Positions 6,796 to 14,702 of a DNA stretch of 63,476 nt are shown piece by piece. Source of the DNA: Atopobium sp. (GTDB taxonomy: Bacteria; Actinomycetota; Coriobacteriia; Coriobacteriales; Atopobiaceae). The notes under the pieces were generated by a model. The model searched no databases. It worked only from the letters and a program-made list of their open reading frames with translations, and was not told the origin of the DNA. Both the position numbers and the translations under genes were made by a program. Numbering within the stretch: position 1 is the stretch's first letter; the number at the start of each line of letters is the position of its first letter. The stretch covers positions 1-63,476 of the forward strand of contig JABZHP010000004.1 of NCBI GenBank assembly GCA_015258785.1, read 5' to 3'.

Positions 6796-6817
6796 TAAAA
6801 AACTACTAAAATATTAA
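6789..6817 (+). promoter_or_regulatory. Promoter of the CI-like repressor gene
   Basis: TTGTCA (6789-6794) and TATTAA (6812-6817) are 17 bases apart on the plus strand, about 30 bases before the repressor start codon. The -35 box overlaps the operator palindrome, which would allow autoregulation. Confidence 0.6.
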
Positions 6818-6848
6818 GGAAATCAAACATAGTGAAAGGCAGAATGAC

Positions 6849-7487
6849 ATGTCTTTAGCACAAAATATCAAGAAACTACGCCTAAATATGGGCTTAACGC
6901 AGGGAGAACTTGCTGAGAAAATCAATGTTACTAGGTCAACTGTTACTCAATGGGAAACGGGTTGGACACAGCCTAGAATGGGTGCTATTGAAAGAATGGC
7001 ATCTGTATTTAATGTTTCTGTAAGTGACATTGTTAGTGAAGATGTACCAGTTATTTCTGGGGCGATGAAAGCAATCTCTAATGGCGAATCATATCTACCG
7101 CTTGTATCTTTAGGCAGAGTACATGCTGGAGTGCTTACAGATGAAGAAGTGTGTGAGAAGACTGTAAACGTGCCTTCTAACATTGCTAAAAATCACCCTA
7201 GTGCAATGGTATTAGAAGTAGAAGGTAATTGTATGAACCGCGTTATCCCAGAAGGCTCTCACGTTCTTTTAGACCCAACAATCGCACCCTCTAATGGATC
7301 TATTGTCGTGGTAGAAACCGAAGATTACCAGGCCATTATGAGACGTTGGTATAAAGGCAACAACTCTCTTATGCTCACCGCTGACAGTTATGAAGAGTTT
7401 GAAGACCTTATTTTTACTAGCAACGAACAGTCAATTAAGGTCATCGGTACTGTCGTATGGTTCCAAGCATCTAGCGAGATGAATTAG
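6849..7487 (+). CDS. CI/LexA-like phage repressor with altered catalytic dyad
   Basis: Residues 5-60 form an XRE helix-turn-helix (LTQGELAEKINVTRSTVTQW). Residues 83-205 form a LexA/S24 peptidase-type domain, with the usual Ala-Gly cleavage site at 93-94 (VHAGVL). The normal nucleophile motif G-D-S-M is G-N-C-M here (Cys128), and the catalytic Lys is Arg (IMRRW, Arg165). The fold and the dimer function are probably kept, but normal RecA-stimulated self-cleavage looks doubtful. It is divergent from cro and should hold the prophage silent by binding the operator at 6777-6793. The start at 6849 has a weak AAAGG site. Confidence 0.85.
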   Translation: MSLAQNIKKLRLNMGLTQGELAEKINVTRSTVTQWETGWTQPRMGAIERMASVFNVSVSDIVSEDVPVISGAMKAISNGESYLPLVSLGRVHAGVLTDEEVCEKTVNVPSNIAKNHPSAMVLEVEGNCMNRVIPEGSHVLLDPTIAPSNGSIVVVETEDYQAIMRRWYKGNNSLMLTADSYEEFEDLIFTSNEQSIKVIGTVVWFQASSEMN

Positions 7488-7515
7488 TTGTTACCGAGTT
7501 TTAGAAGGAGGGGAG

Positions 7516-7869
7516 ATGTCACTTGAAGCTGAAGAGTTGCTGAGAGAGCTTATTGCTCAAATGGATAGAGCGGGGCACGTATCTTGCACAAATACGCAAT
7601 CTATCGCATTCCATGAGCTTGATGAAAGCGGGATGTTTTCTAAAGTAACTCTTTATAAAAGTGGTGGTGGATATGTAGGGCTGTCTACTAAAGCTATCCA
7701 CTATTTTGAAGAGAAAGAAGCTGAGCAGAAACGCCTAGAAGAGCAACGACTAAGCGAGAAGAAAGCAGAACAAAACAAGCTTCTGCATGACGTTTTACTT
7801 GTTGTCCTAGGAGTGGTGTTAACTTTTTTATTCCAGCTTTTAGCTTCTGCCATATTCCCTAAAGCTTAG
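7516..7869 (+). CDS. Small C-terminally anchored phage protein
   Basis: The 117-residue protein has a soluble N-terminal domain (about 1-75), a charged coiled-coil-like stretch (EEKEAEQKRLEEQRLSEKK) and one C-terminal membrane segment (about 92-113). It follows the repressor by 28 bases with a strong AGGAGGGGAG site and is likely cotranscribed with it, so it should be made in the lysogen. Genes at this place often code for superinfection exclusion or lysogeny maintenance, but no family is recognised and the role is a guess. Confidence 0.65.
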   Translation: MSLEAEELLRELIAQMDRAGHVSCTNTQSIAFHELDESGMFSKVTLYKSGGGYVGLSTKAIHYFEEKEAEQKRLEEQRLSEKKAEQNKLLHDVLLVVLGVVLTFLFQLLASAIFPKA

Positions 7870-7939
7870 CTAATAGCAAGAAAAAGATTGCAGACAGCTC
7901 AACGATGATGACAGATAGATGTATCTCGTATTTATCCAT
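7859..7939 (-). CDS. Possible 26-aa hydrophobic peptide (type I toxin-like)
   Basis: On the minus strand an ATG at 7939, six bases after GAGGAG, opens a frame of 26 codons that starts MDKYEIHLSV and continues as one hydrophobic segment to the TAG at 7859. A hairpin (CTCTTAT-TCG-ATAAGAG, 7952-7968) lies right before the ribosome binding site. The length, single membrane span and strong site resemble holin-like type I toxins. The end overlaps the plus-strand gene ending at 7869 by 11 bases. No promoter is certain. It may be a chance frame. Confidence 0.35.
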   Translation of the reverse strand: MDKYEIHLSVIIVELSAIFFLLLAKL

Positions 7940-7990
7940 AGCAGATCTCCTCTCTTATTCGATAAGAGCATAAGAGGGAAGTAACGGAAC

Positions 7991-8029
7991 AAAAAAGCCC
8001 TCTGCGTCCGCCAAGACAAATCAGAGGGC
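7991..8029 (-). terminator. Minus-strand terminator between int and the small peptide frame
   Basis: GCCCTCTG (7997-8004) pairs with CAGAGGGC (8022-8029). On the minus strand the hairpin is followed by six T (7996-7991). It would stop leftward transcription coming from the integrase side, or end a short antisense RNA. Confidence 0.6.
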
Positions 8030-8061
8030 AACCTCCATCTCGTTAGGAAGGTATATACATT

Positions 8062-9168
8062 ATGCCACGTAAACGCTCTTCATGGGGTTCAAACCAGCCA
8101 ATGGGTCCTGGGAAACGCAGAATCCGCTATATGGCTGACACAGGAGACGGTAGAGGATTCACAAGACACTCTGAGACCGTCTATGGCACACGCAAACAAG
8201 CTGATGAAGTATTAGCGCAAAGACGCATAGAACACAGTCAAGACAAGCCTGTGCCAACGCTCAGGCAAGCTTATGAAGCGTGGTATCTTCCAGAATTGCA
8301 AGAGCAATTAAAGACGGAAGAACTTTCTCAGAACTCATACAAGAACTATGTCAATAGATGGACAAGGCATATAGATCCTGTTTGGGGGAGTTTGCCAATC
8401 ACGGCAATTAAACCTCTTGGAATCCAGGAATGGTTGCTCACTATGACGCAGGGAATCGCTAATACATCGCTTATGTTGCTGCGTAAAATCCTCGATAAGT
8501 GCGTCATGCTTGAGCTGCTACCAGCAAACCCTGCAAGCGTTACGTATAGGATGCCCAAGCAATCGAATAAGCGTGATACGGATGTTTACTCGCTTAGCGA
8601 ACTTTGCGATGTTTTAGAAGCTCTGCGTGGCTCTGTTGCTTATATCCCAGCTATTCTCTGTGGCATTGGTTCATGCCGTGTTGGTGAGTCATTAGGCGTG
8701 AGAAAAGAAAACATCATGTCTTATGAATATGATGGCATGACGCTTGCCATTATTGACATTGATACACAAGTAGATAATAACGGAGAAGTACTAAACAAGC
8801 TAAAGACGCCACAAAGCAAGAGACCTATAGCCATTCCAGGGCCATGGTCAAAAGACATTCTCTCAATTGATACAGACTGGCTTACGGATAAAGGCTATGG
8901 AAAGCCAGTAAGTCAGCAGGTAGTGCGTTATGTATGGAATAGGCTTCTCAAAGAAAAGAATCTTAAATACATTCCATTTAGAAATCTGCGTAATTCTTGG
9001 CGCACTATCATGCGTTGGGAGTTGGGTATAGATTCTGACTATGTAGAGAAGATGATGGGTCATGCTGGAAAGGGCGTTGGTGAAATACACTATGATCGTC
9101 CGCAATGGAGACAGTTTGCGGATGTTGTAGGGGAAGCGTGGATTCGATACCGCGCAAAGAGTAATTAA
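8062..9168 (+). CDS. Phage tyrosine integrase
   Basis: The 368-residue protein has an N-terminal arm-binding region (about 1-60), a core-binding SAM-like domain (about 68-160) and a catalytic domain (about 175-360). Catalytic residues can be seen as Arg in SCRVGES, Lys in KTPQSKR, Arg in LRNSW, His in MMGHAG and the Tyr nucleophile in EIHYDR. The usual His two residues before the second Arg is replaced (FRNLR). The gene is the last of the phage and should recombine the att sites next to it. Tandem repeats at 9172-9190 look like arm-type sites. The ribosome binding site (GGAAGG) is about ten bases from the ATG. Confidence 0.93.
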   Translation: MPRKRSSWGSNQPMGPGKRRIRYMADTGDGRGFTRHSETVYGTRKQADEVLAQRRIEHSQDKPVPTLRQAYEAWYLPELQEQLKTEELSQNSYKNYVNRWTRHIDPVWGSLPITAIKPLGIQEWLLTMTQGIANTSLMLLRKILDKCVMLELLPANPASVTYRMPKQSNKRDTDVYSLSELCDVLEALRGSVAYIPAILCGIGSCRVGESLGVRKENIMSYEYDGMTLAIIDIDTQVDNNGEVLNKLKTPQSKRPIAIPGPWSKDILSIDTDWLTDKGYGKPVSQQVVRYVWNRLLKEKNLKYIPFRNLRNSWRTIMRWELGIDSDYVEKMMGHAGKGVGEIHYDRPQWRQFADVVGEAWIRYRAKSN

Positions 9169-9171
9169 CGG

Positions 9172-9190
9172 TTAGGACATTTTAGGACAT
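9172..9190. repeat. Tandem TTAGGACAT repeats, likely integrase arm sites
   Basis: TTAGGACAT occurs at 9172-9180 and 9182-9190, a ten-base period, four bases after the integrase stop codon. Direct repeats at this place commonly bind the N-terminal domain of the integrase. The att core should lie between here and murI (9281), but no core can be proven without the other prophage end. Confidence 0.5.
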
Positions 9191-9280
9191 AAACAGGTAT
9201 TACATAGCATTTTAACTGGTCTTTTATTCTATTCCCAATACAGGTATAAAATACTTTACATTCAGTTTGAAAGGTTTGTA

Positions 9281-10090
9281 ATGGAAGCTCGTTTAGCTCC
9301 TCATAGTTTTATTGGTGTATTTGACTCGGGCGTTGGTGGCATGAGCGTGCTTAAACACCTTGTTGCCCAAATGCCTCACGAGGAATTTCATTATTTTGGC
9401 GATTCTGCATTTGCTCCTTATGGCACTAAACCAAAAGCGCAGATTGCCCAGCGCTCTGCGGCTATTGCTAAAAAGTTTATTGATGAGGGTGCTAAAGCAC
9501 TGGTTATAGCTTGCAATACTGCTACAGCTGCTGCTGCAGACGAGCTGAGGGCAACCTATCCTCATGTACCTATTGTGGGTGTTGAGCCAGCTCTTAAGCC
9601 TGCAGTAACTGCATATCCCCATGGAACAGTGGTTGTTCTGGCTACAAAAGCAACGCTCTCTTTGCAGAAGTACCACAACCTTGAGTCGCGCCTGCATCCT
9701 TCTGCAAAGGTTATCTCTATTCCAGGAGAAGGCCTGGTGGAGCTTATTGAATCTGGTCAGGCTGATTCAGAACAGATGCATAAACGACTGACCGAGCTTT
9801 TGGGAAATTATACTGGCCAGGTAGATGCCGTGGTTCTTGGGTGTACCCATTATCCCTTTATCAAGAAGCAAATCAGCTCTGTTTTAGGAGACGTAGAATT
9901 TTTTGACGGTGGGGCAGGCGCCGCTCATCAGCTTAAGCGTTTGCTTGGACAGGCAAACTTGCTTGCTTCTGCAGATGCCGCTGCTGACAAGAACACTAGC
10001 GCCGTAGAGCCTGATATTTTATTCTCATCAAGCATAGATACTCCTGAAGAATTGAAGTTCTACCAGGAGTTCTTCTCGCAAGATATGTAA
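9281..10090 (+). CDS. murI: Glutamate racemase
   Basis: MurI makes D-glutamate for peptidoglycan in the cytoplasm. The protein (269 aa, normal length) has the family motifs FDSGVGG at residues 14-20, ACNTATA with the first catalytic Cys near residue 78, and GCTHYP with the second catalytic Cys near residue 187. The start has AAAGG six bases upstream. The gene follows the prophage directly; its promoter must lie in the 110 bases between the integrase and its start, so prophage insertion may have changed its upstream region. A TATAAA box is at about 9245. Confidence 0.93.
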   Translation: MEARLAPHSFIGVFDSGVGGMSVLKHLVAQMPHEEFHYFGDSAFAPYGTKPKAQIAQRSAAIAKKFIDEGAKALVIACNTATAAAADELRATYPHVPIVGVEPALKPAVTAYPHGTVVVLATKATLSLQKYHNLESRLHPSAKVISIPGEGLVELIESGQADSEQMHKRLTELLGNYTGQVDAVVLGCTHYPFIKKQISSVLGDVEFFDGGAGAAHQLKRLLGQANLLASADAAADKNTSAVEPDILFSSSIDTPEELKFYQEFFSQDM

Positions 10091-10109
10091 ACGTGGCTGG
10101 GTAAGCGTA

Positions 10110-10469
10110 TTACTTAAGCTTAGTCTCAAGCCACTTTTTGAGCACTACTGCGTTGTTGTACGTAGTATCTTTGTCCGAGAAAAGCAGTGTCACGGTAGAT
10201 TGATCAAGCTTTTTAAGCTGTTCGACAAAGGCATCTGCGTCAGGATTGCTGTCAAGTTCAGCTGTATAGGTAGACACAAAGCTATCAAAGCGTTCTGGAT
10301 CGTGGTTGAATGCTTTTCTGCACTCAGTAGTAGGAGCAATGGTTTTAGCCCATTCATCAGCGTGTAGGTTCTCTTTTTTGATACCACGAGGCCACAGTCT
10401 ATCAACGAGTACGCGATACCCATCGTCAGCTTCTGGTGCGTCGTAAGTTCTCTTAAGTTTGATATTCAT
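10110..10469 (-). CDS. DUF488 family protein
   Basis: The 119-residue cytoplasmic protein has the DUF488 signature: RVLVDRLWPRGIKKE near residue 20, the DEWAKTIAPT segment and a C-terminal VTLLFSDKD stretch. Function of this widespread family is not settled. The start at MNIKLKRTYD (10469) is taken because GGGAG precedes it and the domain starts there; a longer frame reaches 10505. The gene converges on murI with 19 bases between stops, and shares its upstream region with ilvE, which is divergent. Confidence 0.85.
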   Translation of the reverse strand: MNIKLKRTYDAPEADDGYRVLVDRLWPRGIKKENLHADEWAKTIAPTTECRKAFNHDPERFDSFVSTYTAELDSNPDADAFVEQLKKLDQSTVTLLFSDKDTTYNNAVVLKKWLETKLK

Positions 10470-10605
10470 TTTTGCTCCCTTCAGCTCATGTACGTTATAC
10501 CGCAAAATATCTATTCGGTTACAAACTATTTAATAGGACTAGGTATTCATATCCGCATGTTTATGATGAAGTTCATTCTTTAAAACCCACGGAGAAAGGA
10601 AAGCC

Positions 10606-11652
10606 ATGGCAAACTCAGTGGAGAAGAAAGACATCGATTGGACAGCGCTTGGCTTCGCATATACGCAGTGTGACTACAGCTACGTTGCCCACTACAAAGA
10701 CGGTGCTTGGGATGAGGGCGGACTTACCACCGACCACAGCATTACGCTGTCTGAATGCGCAAACATCTTCCATTATTGCCAGGAAGTTTTTGAGGGTTTA
10801 AAAGCTTACACCACAGTTTCTGGCGATATTGTCTGCTTCCGTCCTAACCTCAATGCTCAGCGTATGGTTGACTCTGCATCCCGCCTTGTCATGCCACCAT
10901 TTCCTGAGGATAGATTTGTCGGTGCTGTTAAAGAGGTTGTTTCTGCAAACGCAGCATGGGTTCCACCATTTGGTACGGGCGCTACGCTGTATGTTCGTCC
11001 ATTTATGATCGGTACCGGAAATACTGTTGGTGTTAAGCCATCTCCTACCTATGAGTTCCGCATTATGGTCACTCCAGTTGGAGCTTATTACTCCAACGGC
11101 GTTGCTCCTGTTGCACTGACCGTTTCTCCTTATGACCGCGCTGCTCCTCATGGAACCGGTAACATCAAGGCTGGCCTCAACTACGCCATGTCTCTGTACC
11201 CAACTACCTGGGCACATGAGCAGGGCTTTGCAGACAGCATGTATCTTGACTCTGGCTCTCGTACCTATGTTGAGGAGTCCAGTGGCGCAAACTTCCTCTT
11301 TGTTGATAAAGAGGGAACCCTGGTTATTCCACAGTCTTACACAGATTCCATTTTGCCTTCTATTACCCGTCGCTCTCTGGCAACGGTTGCTAAAGACCTG
11401 CTTGGTATGAAGGTTATTGAGCGTCCTGTCCGCTTTAACGAGCTTGACCAGTTTGTTGAGTGCGGTATGTGCGGTACTGCTGCTGTTATTTCTCCTGTTG
11501 GCAAAGTTGTTGACGGCCAGAAAGAGATTGTTTTTGGCGCTGGTATGGAGGCTGTTGGACCAATTATGTCTAAGCTCCGCAACACGTTGACCAGCATTCA
11601 GTCTGGCGAGATTGAGGCTCCAGAGGCAGACTGGATTTGCAAGATTTGCTAA
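10606..11652 (+). CDS. ilvE: Branched-chain amino acid aminotransferase
   Basis: The enzyme moves the amino group between glutamate and the branched-chain keto acids using pyridoxal phosphate. The protein (348 aa) is a fold-type IV transaminase of the longer class II BCAT type: FEGLKAY near residue 64, GNIKAGLNYA near residue 185 with the PLP lysine, YVEESSGANFLF near residue 223 and CGMCGTAAVISPVG near residue 286. A clear GAAAGGAAAG site precedes the ATG. It is transcribed alone and closed by a strong terminator at 11687-11728. Confidence 0.93.
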   Translation: MANSVEKKDIDWTALGFAYTQCDYSYVAHYKDGAWDEGGLTTDHSITLSECANIFHYCQEVFEGLKAYTTVSGDIVCFRPNLNAQRMVDSASRLVMPPFPEDRFVGAVKEVVSANAAWVPPFGTGATLYVRPFMIGTGNTVGVKPSPTYEFRIMVTPVGAYYSNGVAPVALTVSPYDRAAPHGTGNIKAGLNYAMSLYPTTWAHEQGFADSMYLDSGSRTYVEESSGANFLFVDKEGTLVIPQSYTDSILPSITRRSLATVAKDLLGMKVIERPVRFNELDQFVECGMCGTAAVISPVGKVVDGQKEIVFGAGMEAVGPIMSKLRNTLTSIQSGEIEAPEADWICKIC

Positions 11653-11686
11653 GGCTTGCGTTTTCAACAACGCTTTGCTTTTAACA

Positions 11687-11728
11687 CAAAGGCGAGAAGA
11701 TCAATCGATCTTCTCGCCTTGTTTTTAT
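11687..11728 (+). terminator. Terminator of ilvE built from an inverted pair of the GGCGAGAA word
   Basis: AAGGCGAGAAGATC (11689-11702) and GATCTTCTCGCCTT (11707-11720) form a perfect 14-base-pair stem with loop AATC, followed by GTTTTTAT. It may also serve the converging aldolase gene. Confidence 0.85.
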
Positions 11729-11768
11729 CTGCAAAAGCAGGATACGTGTGACGGCTATGCCTTGACGC

Positions 11769-12620
11769 TTATGCCTTGTGGGAAGAACCCAGGTTATCCA
11801 TGTGGCTTGCAACAATCTGAGTGATTGCTTCCATACCAGGAACGGAAGGCTTCTTTGGATCAAAGTTGCCAGGGTTTTCTGACATGTACTTCATAAAGGC
11901 TGCGGTAAAGACCTGGCGGAGCTCGGTTGCGTAGTTAACCTTGCAAATACCGTTCTGAATTGCCTCTGCTACCTGGTCATCTGGAACACCAGAAGTACCG
12001 TGAAGAACCAGAGGAATATCAAGACGCTGGCGGATAGCCTTCAGAACGCCCTGCTCGATGTGAGGGGTGCCGTGGTAGACGCCGTGAGCGGTACCAACGC
12101 CAACTGCGAGAGAAGTGCAGTTAGTGCGAGCGACAAACTCCTCAGCCTGGTCTGGATCAGTGTAGGGGTTCTCGCCCTCAACAGCTGGGCCATCGTCCTC
12201 TTTGCCGCCAACTTTGCCAAGCTCAGCCTCAACAGGAAGGTTGATAGGGCTAGCAAACTTGGTTACGGATGCGGTAAGTGCAATGTTGTCCTCAAATGGA
12301 ACGTGAGAGCCGTCAATCATGACGGAGGTGTAACCGGCACGAGCTGCCTGGATGCAGCGGTCAAAGCCGTCACCGTGATCTAGGTGAAGAGCAACAGGAA
12401 CAGTTGCCTCTTCAGCAGCACAACGAACCATGGCAGCAAAGTAATCAAGGCTTGCGTACTTGATGGTGCCAGGAGTGGTCTGAAGAATAACAGGGGAGCG
12501 GCGCTCTTCGGCTGCCTTAACAACAGCCATTACAAACTCAAGGTTCTCAACGTTAAAGGCGCCAACAGCGTAATGGCCAGCCTGTGCGTCAAGAAGCATC
12601 TGCTTAGTAGTAACGAACAT
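11769..12620 (-). CDS. fba: Class II fructose/tagatose-bisphosphate aldolase
   Basis: The 283-residue protein is a zinc-dependent class II aldolase: GAFNVENLE near residue 19, LHLDHGDGFD near residue 78 with the catalytic Asp and a zinc His, EAELGKVGGKED near residue 130, GVGTAHGVYHG near residue 172 and LVLHGTSGV near residue 203. It splits a ketose 1,6-bisphosphate to dihydroxyacetone phosphate and glyceraldehyde 3-phosphate. The length and the neighbouring kinase and amino-sugar genes favour tagatose 1,6-bisphosphate (GatY/KbaY type), but fructose bisphosphate is not excluded. The ATG follows AAAGGAG. It is likely cotranscribed with the kinase 135 bases upstream. Confidence 0.88.
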   Translation of the reverse strand: MFVTTKQMLLDAQAGHYAVGAFNVENLEFVMAVVKAAEERRSPVILQTTPGTIKYASLDYFAAMVRCAAEEATVPVALHLDHGDGFDRCIQAARAGYTSVMIDGSHVPFEDNIALTASVTKFASPINLPVEAELGKVGGKEDDGPAVEGENPYTDPDQAEEFVARTNCTSLAVGVGTAHGVYHGTPHIEQGVLKAIRQRLDIPLVLHGTSGVPDDQVAEAIQNGICKVNYATELRQVFTAAFMKYMSENPGNFDPKKPSVPGMEAITQIVASHMDNLGSSHKA

Positions 12621-12755
12621 CTATTGCTCCTTTCGCCCCAAAGGGCTCTTTGATTGACTGAAAAAATTGTAACGTTTCTCTTACTCTGTTACGTAAGTTT
12701 TCTAGAAATAGTTTTGTCTTTGTAACCTTTGGCGAGAAACCCGTCTTGCTGCATA

Positions 12756-13691
12756 TTATTCAGCAATCTTTTTGATTGTGACCTGCTTCTGAATCTTAGT
12801 TGCAACATCTAGATCAAAGCGACCGGTACCTGCAGATAAACAACTTGCGGTAGCACATGAAAGCGCAAAGGTAAGACACTCTGAAGTTGGTTTTTGCTGA
12901 GCAAGTGCAACAGCAAATGAGCCAACAAGGGTATCTCCTGCACCAACAGGATTGATAGCTTCAATTTTTGGAGGATTTGCTCTAAAGGTTCCTTCATCAG
13001 AAACCATGAGCGCACCTTTTGCACCAAGCGAGACAACTACAATTTTAATGCTGCGTTTGTGCAGCTCCTGAGCTGCCTTTATGACCTCGTCTTCTGTAGT
13101 TACTTCTCTTCCTAGAAGTTGACCGATTTCATCGGTGTTTGGTTTGATCATGGTAGGAAGGGCATCAATACAGGAGGTGAGCAGTGCACCGGATGCGTCT
13201 ACAATGCAAGGCACGCCCGCAGCCATGGTCTCTTCAATAAGTTCTTTGTAATTTTCGGCAGAAATGCCCTTGGGAACACTGCCATTAAAGGTAACAACTT
13301 CGGCTTCGTTGGTAAGCTGCACAAGTTTTGCCTTGAAAGCAAGGAATTCTTCAGGAAGTACAGGCTGTCCAGGCTCTAAGAATTCAGTTGATTGCCCGCT
13401 TGGCTCCAGGATATTAATGCATGAGCGGGTTTCTTGCTCAGTATAAATAAAATCGCTGGTAATACCATCTTTATGAGCCAGCTCAACAAGGTATCTTCCG
13501 TTATTACCGCCTACAAATCCTGTGGCACAAACGGGGTAGTTAAGAGTGGTAATGGCTCGTGAGGCGTTAAGACCCTTGCCGCCCGCACTGTTATCTACTA
13601 CCGAGACTCTGTGTACCGTTCCATCTACAACAGGAGAGTCCAGGTAGTACGCTTTATCAATGGATGCATTGAGTGTTACAGTAACAATCAC
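12756..13691 (-). CDS. pfkB: PfkB-family 1-phosphofructokinase / tagatose-6-phosphate kinase
   Basis: The 311-residue protein is a ribokinase-fold sugar-phosphate kinase: TVTLNASIDKAYYL at the start, NSAGGKGLNASRAI near residue 36 for sugar binding, and NPVGAGDTLVGSF near residue 246 with the catalytic Asp. Members act on fructose 1-phosphate or tagatose 6-phosphate. With the aldolase downstream and the AgaS-type enzyme across the promoter region, tagatose 6-phosphate is the more likely substrate. The start is put at a GTG at 13691, preceded by GAGGTGAT; a longer frame to 13721 lacks a good site. Confidence 0.85.
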   Translation of the reverse strand: MIVTVTLNASIDKAYYLDSPVVDGTVHRVSVVDNSAGGKGLNASRAITTLNYPVCATGFVGGNNGRYLVELAHKDGITSDFIYTEQETRSCINILEPSGQSTEFLEPGQPVLPEEFLAFKAKLVQLTNEAEVVTFNGSVPKGISAENYKELIEETMAAGVPCIVDASGALLTSCIDALPTMIKPNTDEIGQLLGREVTTEDEVIKAAQELHKRSIKIVVVSLGAKGALMVSDEGTFRANPPKIEAINPVGAGDTLVGSFAVALAQQKPTSECLTFALSCATASCLSAGTGRFDLDVATKIQKQVTIKKIAE

Positions 13692-14228
13692 GCATATCAC
13701 CTCGTCTAAAAGACAGTGCACACAAAGTGCTCAGAGGAAAGCAGGGGCGAGAAACACTATGGAACAGCGCCACTGCAAATGAAATTGAGTTGAATCTATT
13801 TAACCAAAGCGCCATCAAGAAACTATTCTTTAGATGTTCTAAAAAAAGATACCAGTACATAATTTCTTAATACCAATTTTATTTTCTCATCATATTTGAG
13901 CAGGATTTTAGGGTTGTTTACTACATTTATTACGTATAAAGGTGCGTTATAAGAACTTCTCATTTTTCAAGGATAGCTCTAAATTTTTTAGTGCATCGTC
14001 ACAATTTATCCATATATCTACCTGCGAAAATAACAACGTGTGTACCGTTTACGGTAAAAATAGTACCGTTAAGCCGTCGATTGTTAACGTACACATCACA
14101 AGATGCTCACTAGACTATACTTATGTTAGGTTGTTATCTGGTATCTACCACTTAGAGAGAAACTTCAACACCCCTAGTTTTCCGCGTAGCTCCCCAGATA
14201 GTTTCCAACTCTTCGAAAGGAGTTTGAC
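13692..14228. other. Divergent regulatory region of the amino-sugar locus
   Basis: No gene is supported here. The region separates the leftward kinase/aldolase genes from the rightward PTS operon. It holds an inverted repeat ACCGT-TT-ACGGT (14044-14055) with a further ACCGT at 14065, a -10-like TATACT (14116-14121) without a good -35 box, the DasR-like operator at 14137-14152, and one copy of the GGCGAGAAAC word (13746-13755). Confidence 0.6.
14137..14152. promoter_or_regulatory. DasR/NagR-like operator of the GntR regulator
   Basis: TCTGGTATCTACCACT has perfect TGGTA/TACCA half-sites two bases apart and matches the flanks of the known DasR site (A-C-TGGT-CTAG-ACCA-C-T) at ten or more positions. 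It lies about 20 bases after a TATACT -10 box and 77 bases before the EIIA start, a position that suits a repressor. The HutC-type regulator at 17641 is the natural candidate to bind it. Confidence 0.6.
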
Positions 14229-14669
14229 ATGGTAGGTTGCGTTTTAACTGGTCATGGAACTTTTGCAAACGGTCTTGCTGATGCTTTAAAGATGATTGCT
14301 GGTGAGCAAGAAGCTTTTGTTCCCGTTCCTTTTATTGAAGCCGGTGCTGCAACATACCCAGAAACTCTTGCTGCAACAATTTCCGATCTTCTTGACACTA
14401 CTGACGGTGTGCTGGTTTTCTGCGATCTGCTTGGCGGAACACCTTTTAATCAGGCAATGATTATTGCTCAGAGTTATTCAAACGTAGAAGTTGTTACCGG
14501 CACAAACCTTCCTATGCTTCTTGAAACACTTGGTAGCCGCATGGCAGATACCTCTCTTGAAGAGCTGGTTGATACTGCTGTTTTAGCTGGTAGCCAGGGA
14601 GTTGTTCATAAGCGTCTTGAGCTTGAGGTTGAGCCAGAAGATGACATCTTCGGAGACGATGGTATTTAA
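14229..14669 (+). CDS. PTS mannose-family EIIA component
   Basis: The 146-residue cytoplasmic protein is an EIIA-Man domain: LTGHGTFANGL with the phosphorylated His at residue 9, and VFCDLLGGTPFNQAM near residue 63. It takes the phosphoryl group from HPr and passes it to EIIB. An acidic tail (EVEPEDDIFGDD) follows the domain. It opens the amino-sugar PTS operon with an AAAGGAG site. Gene order and neighbours (AgaS, NagA, GntR) point to N-acetylgalactosamine or a similar hexosamine as substrate. Confidence 0.9.
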   Translation: MVGCVLTGHGTFANGLADALKMIAGEQEAFVPVPFIEAGAATYPETLAATISDLLDTTDGVLVFCDLLGGTPFNQAMIIAQSYSNVEVVTGTNLPMLLETLGSRMADTSLEELVDTAVLAGSQGVVHKRLELEVEPEDDIFGDDGI

Positions 14670-14702
14670 GTAGCGTTTTGTTGTTGAGTTAAGGAGATGT
14701 AC

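Larger units (their letters stand above)
1..9190. mobile_element. Prophage, right-hand part with lysogeny module and early operon
   Basis: The block holds a tyrosine integrase, a LexA-like repressor and a Cro-like repressor in divergent arrangement, an excisionase-like protein, a PD-(D/E)XK nuclease, a P-loop ATPase and many short overlapping genes of unknown function, which is the usual layout of a temperate phage lysogeny and early region. Leftward genes reach the window edge, so the structural part lies outside. The right limit is set by the end of the integrase (9168) and tandem repeats at 9172-9190; murI at 9281 is intact. The exact att core cannot be placed from one end alone. Confidence 0.9.

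Noticed and set aside
13844..13876. A second DasR-like operator before the kinase gene
   Set aside because: Only single half-sites (ATACCA units) are found there; no paired TGGT/ACCA site with proper spacing.
13942..14235. A 97-codon open frame before the EIIA gene
   Set aside because: It lies over the promoter and operator region of the PTS operon, has no ribosome binding site, and its composition is unlike the neighbours.
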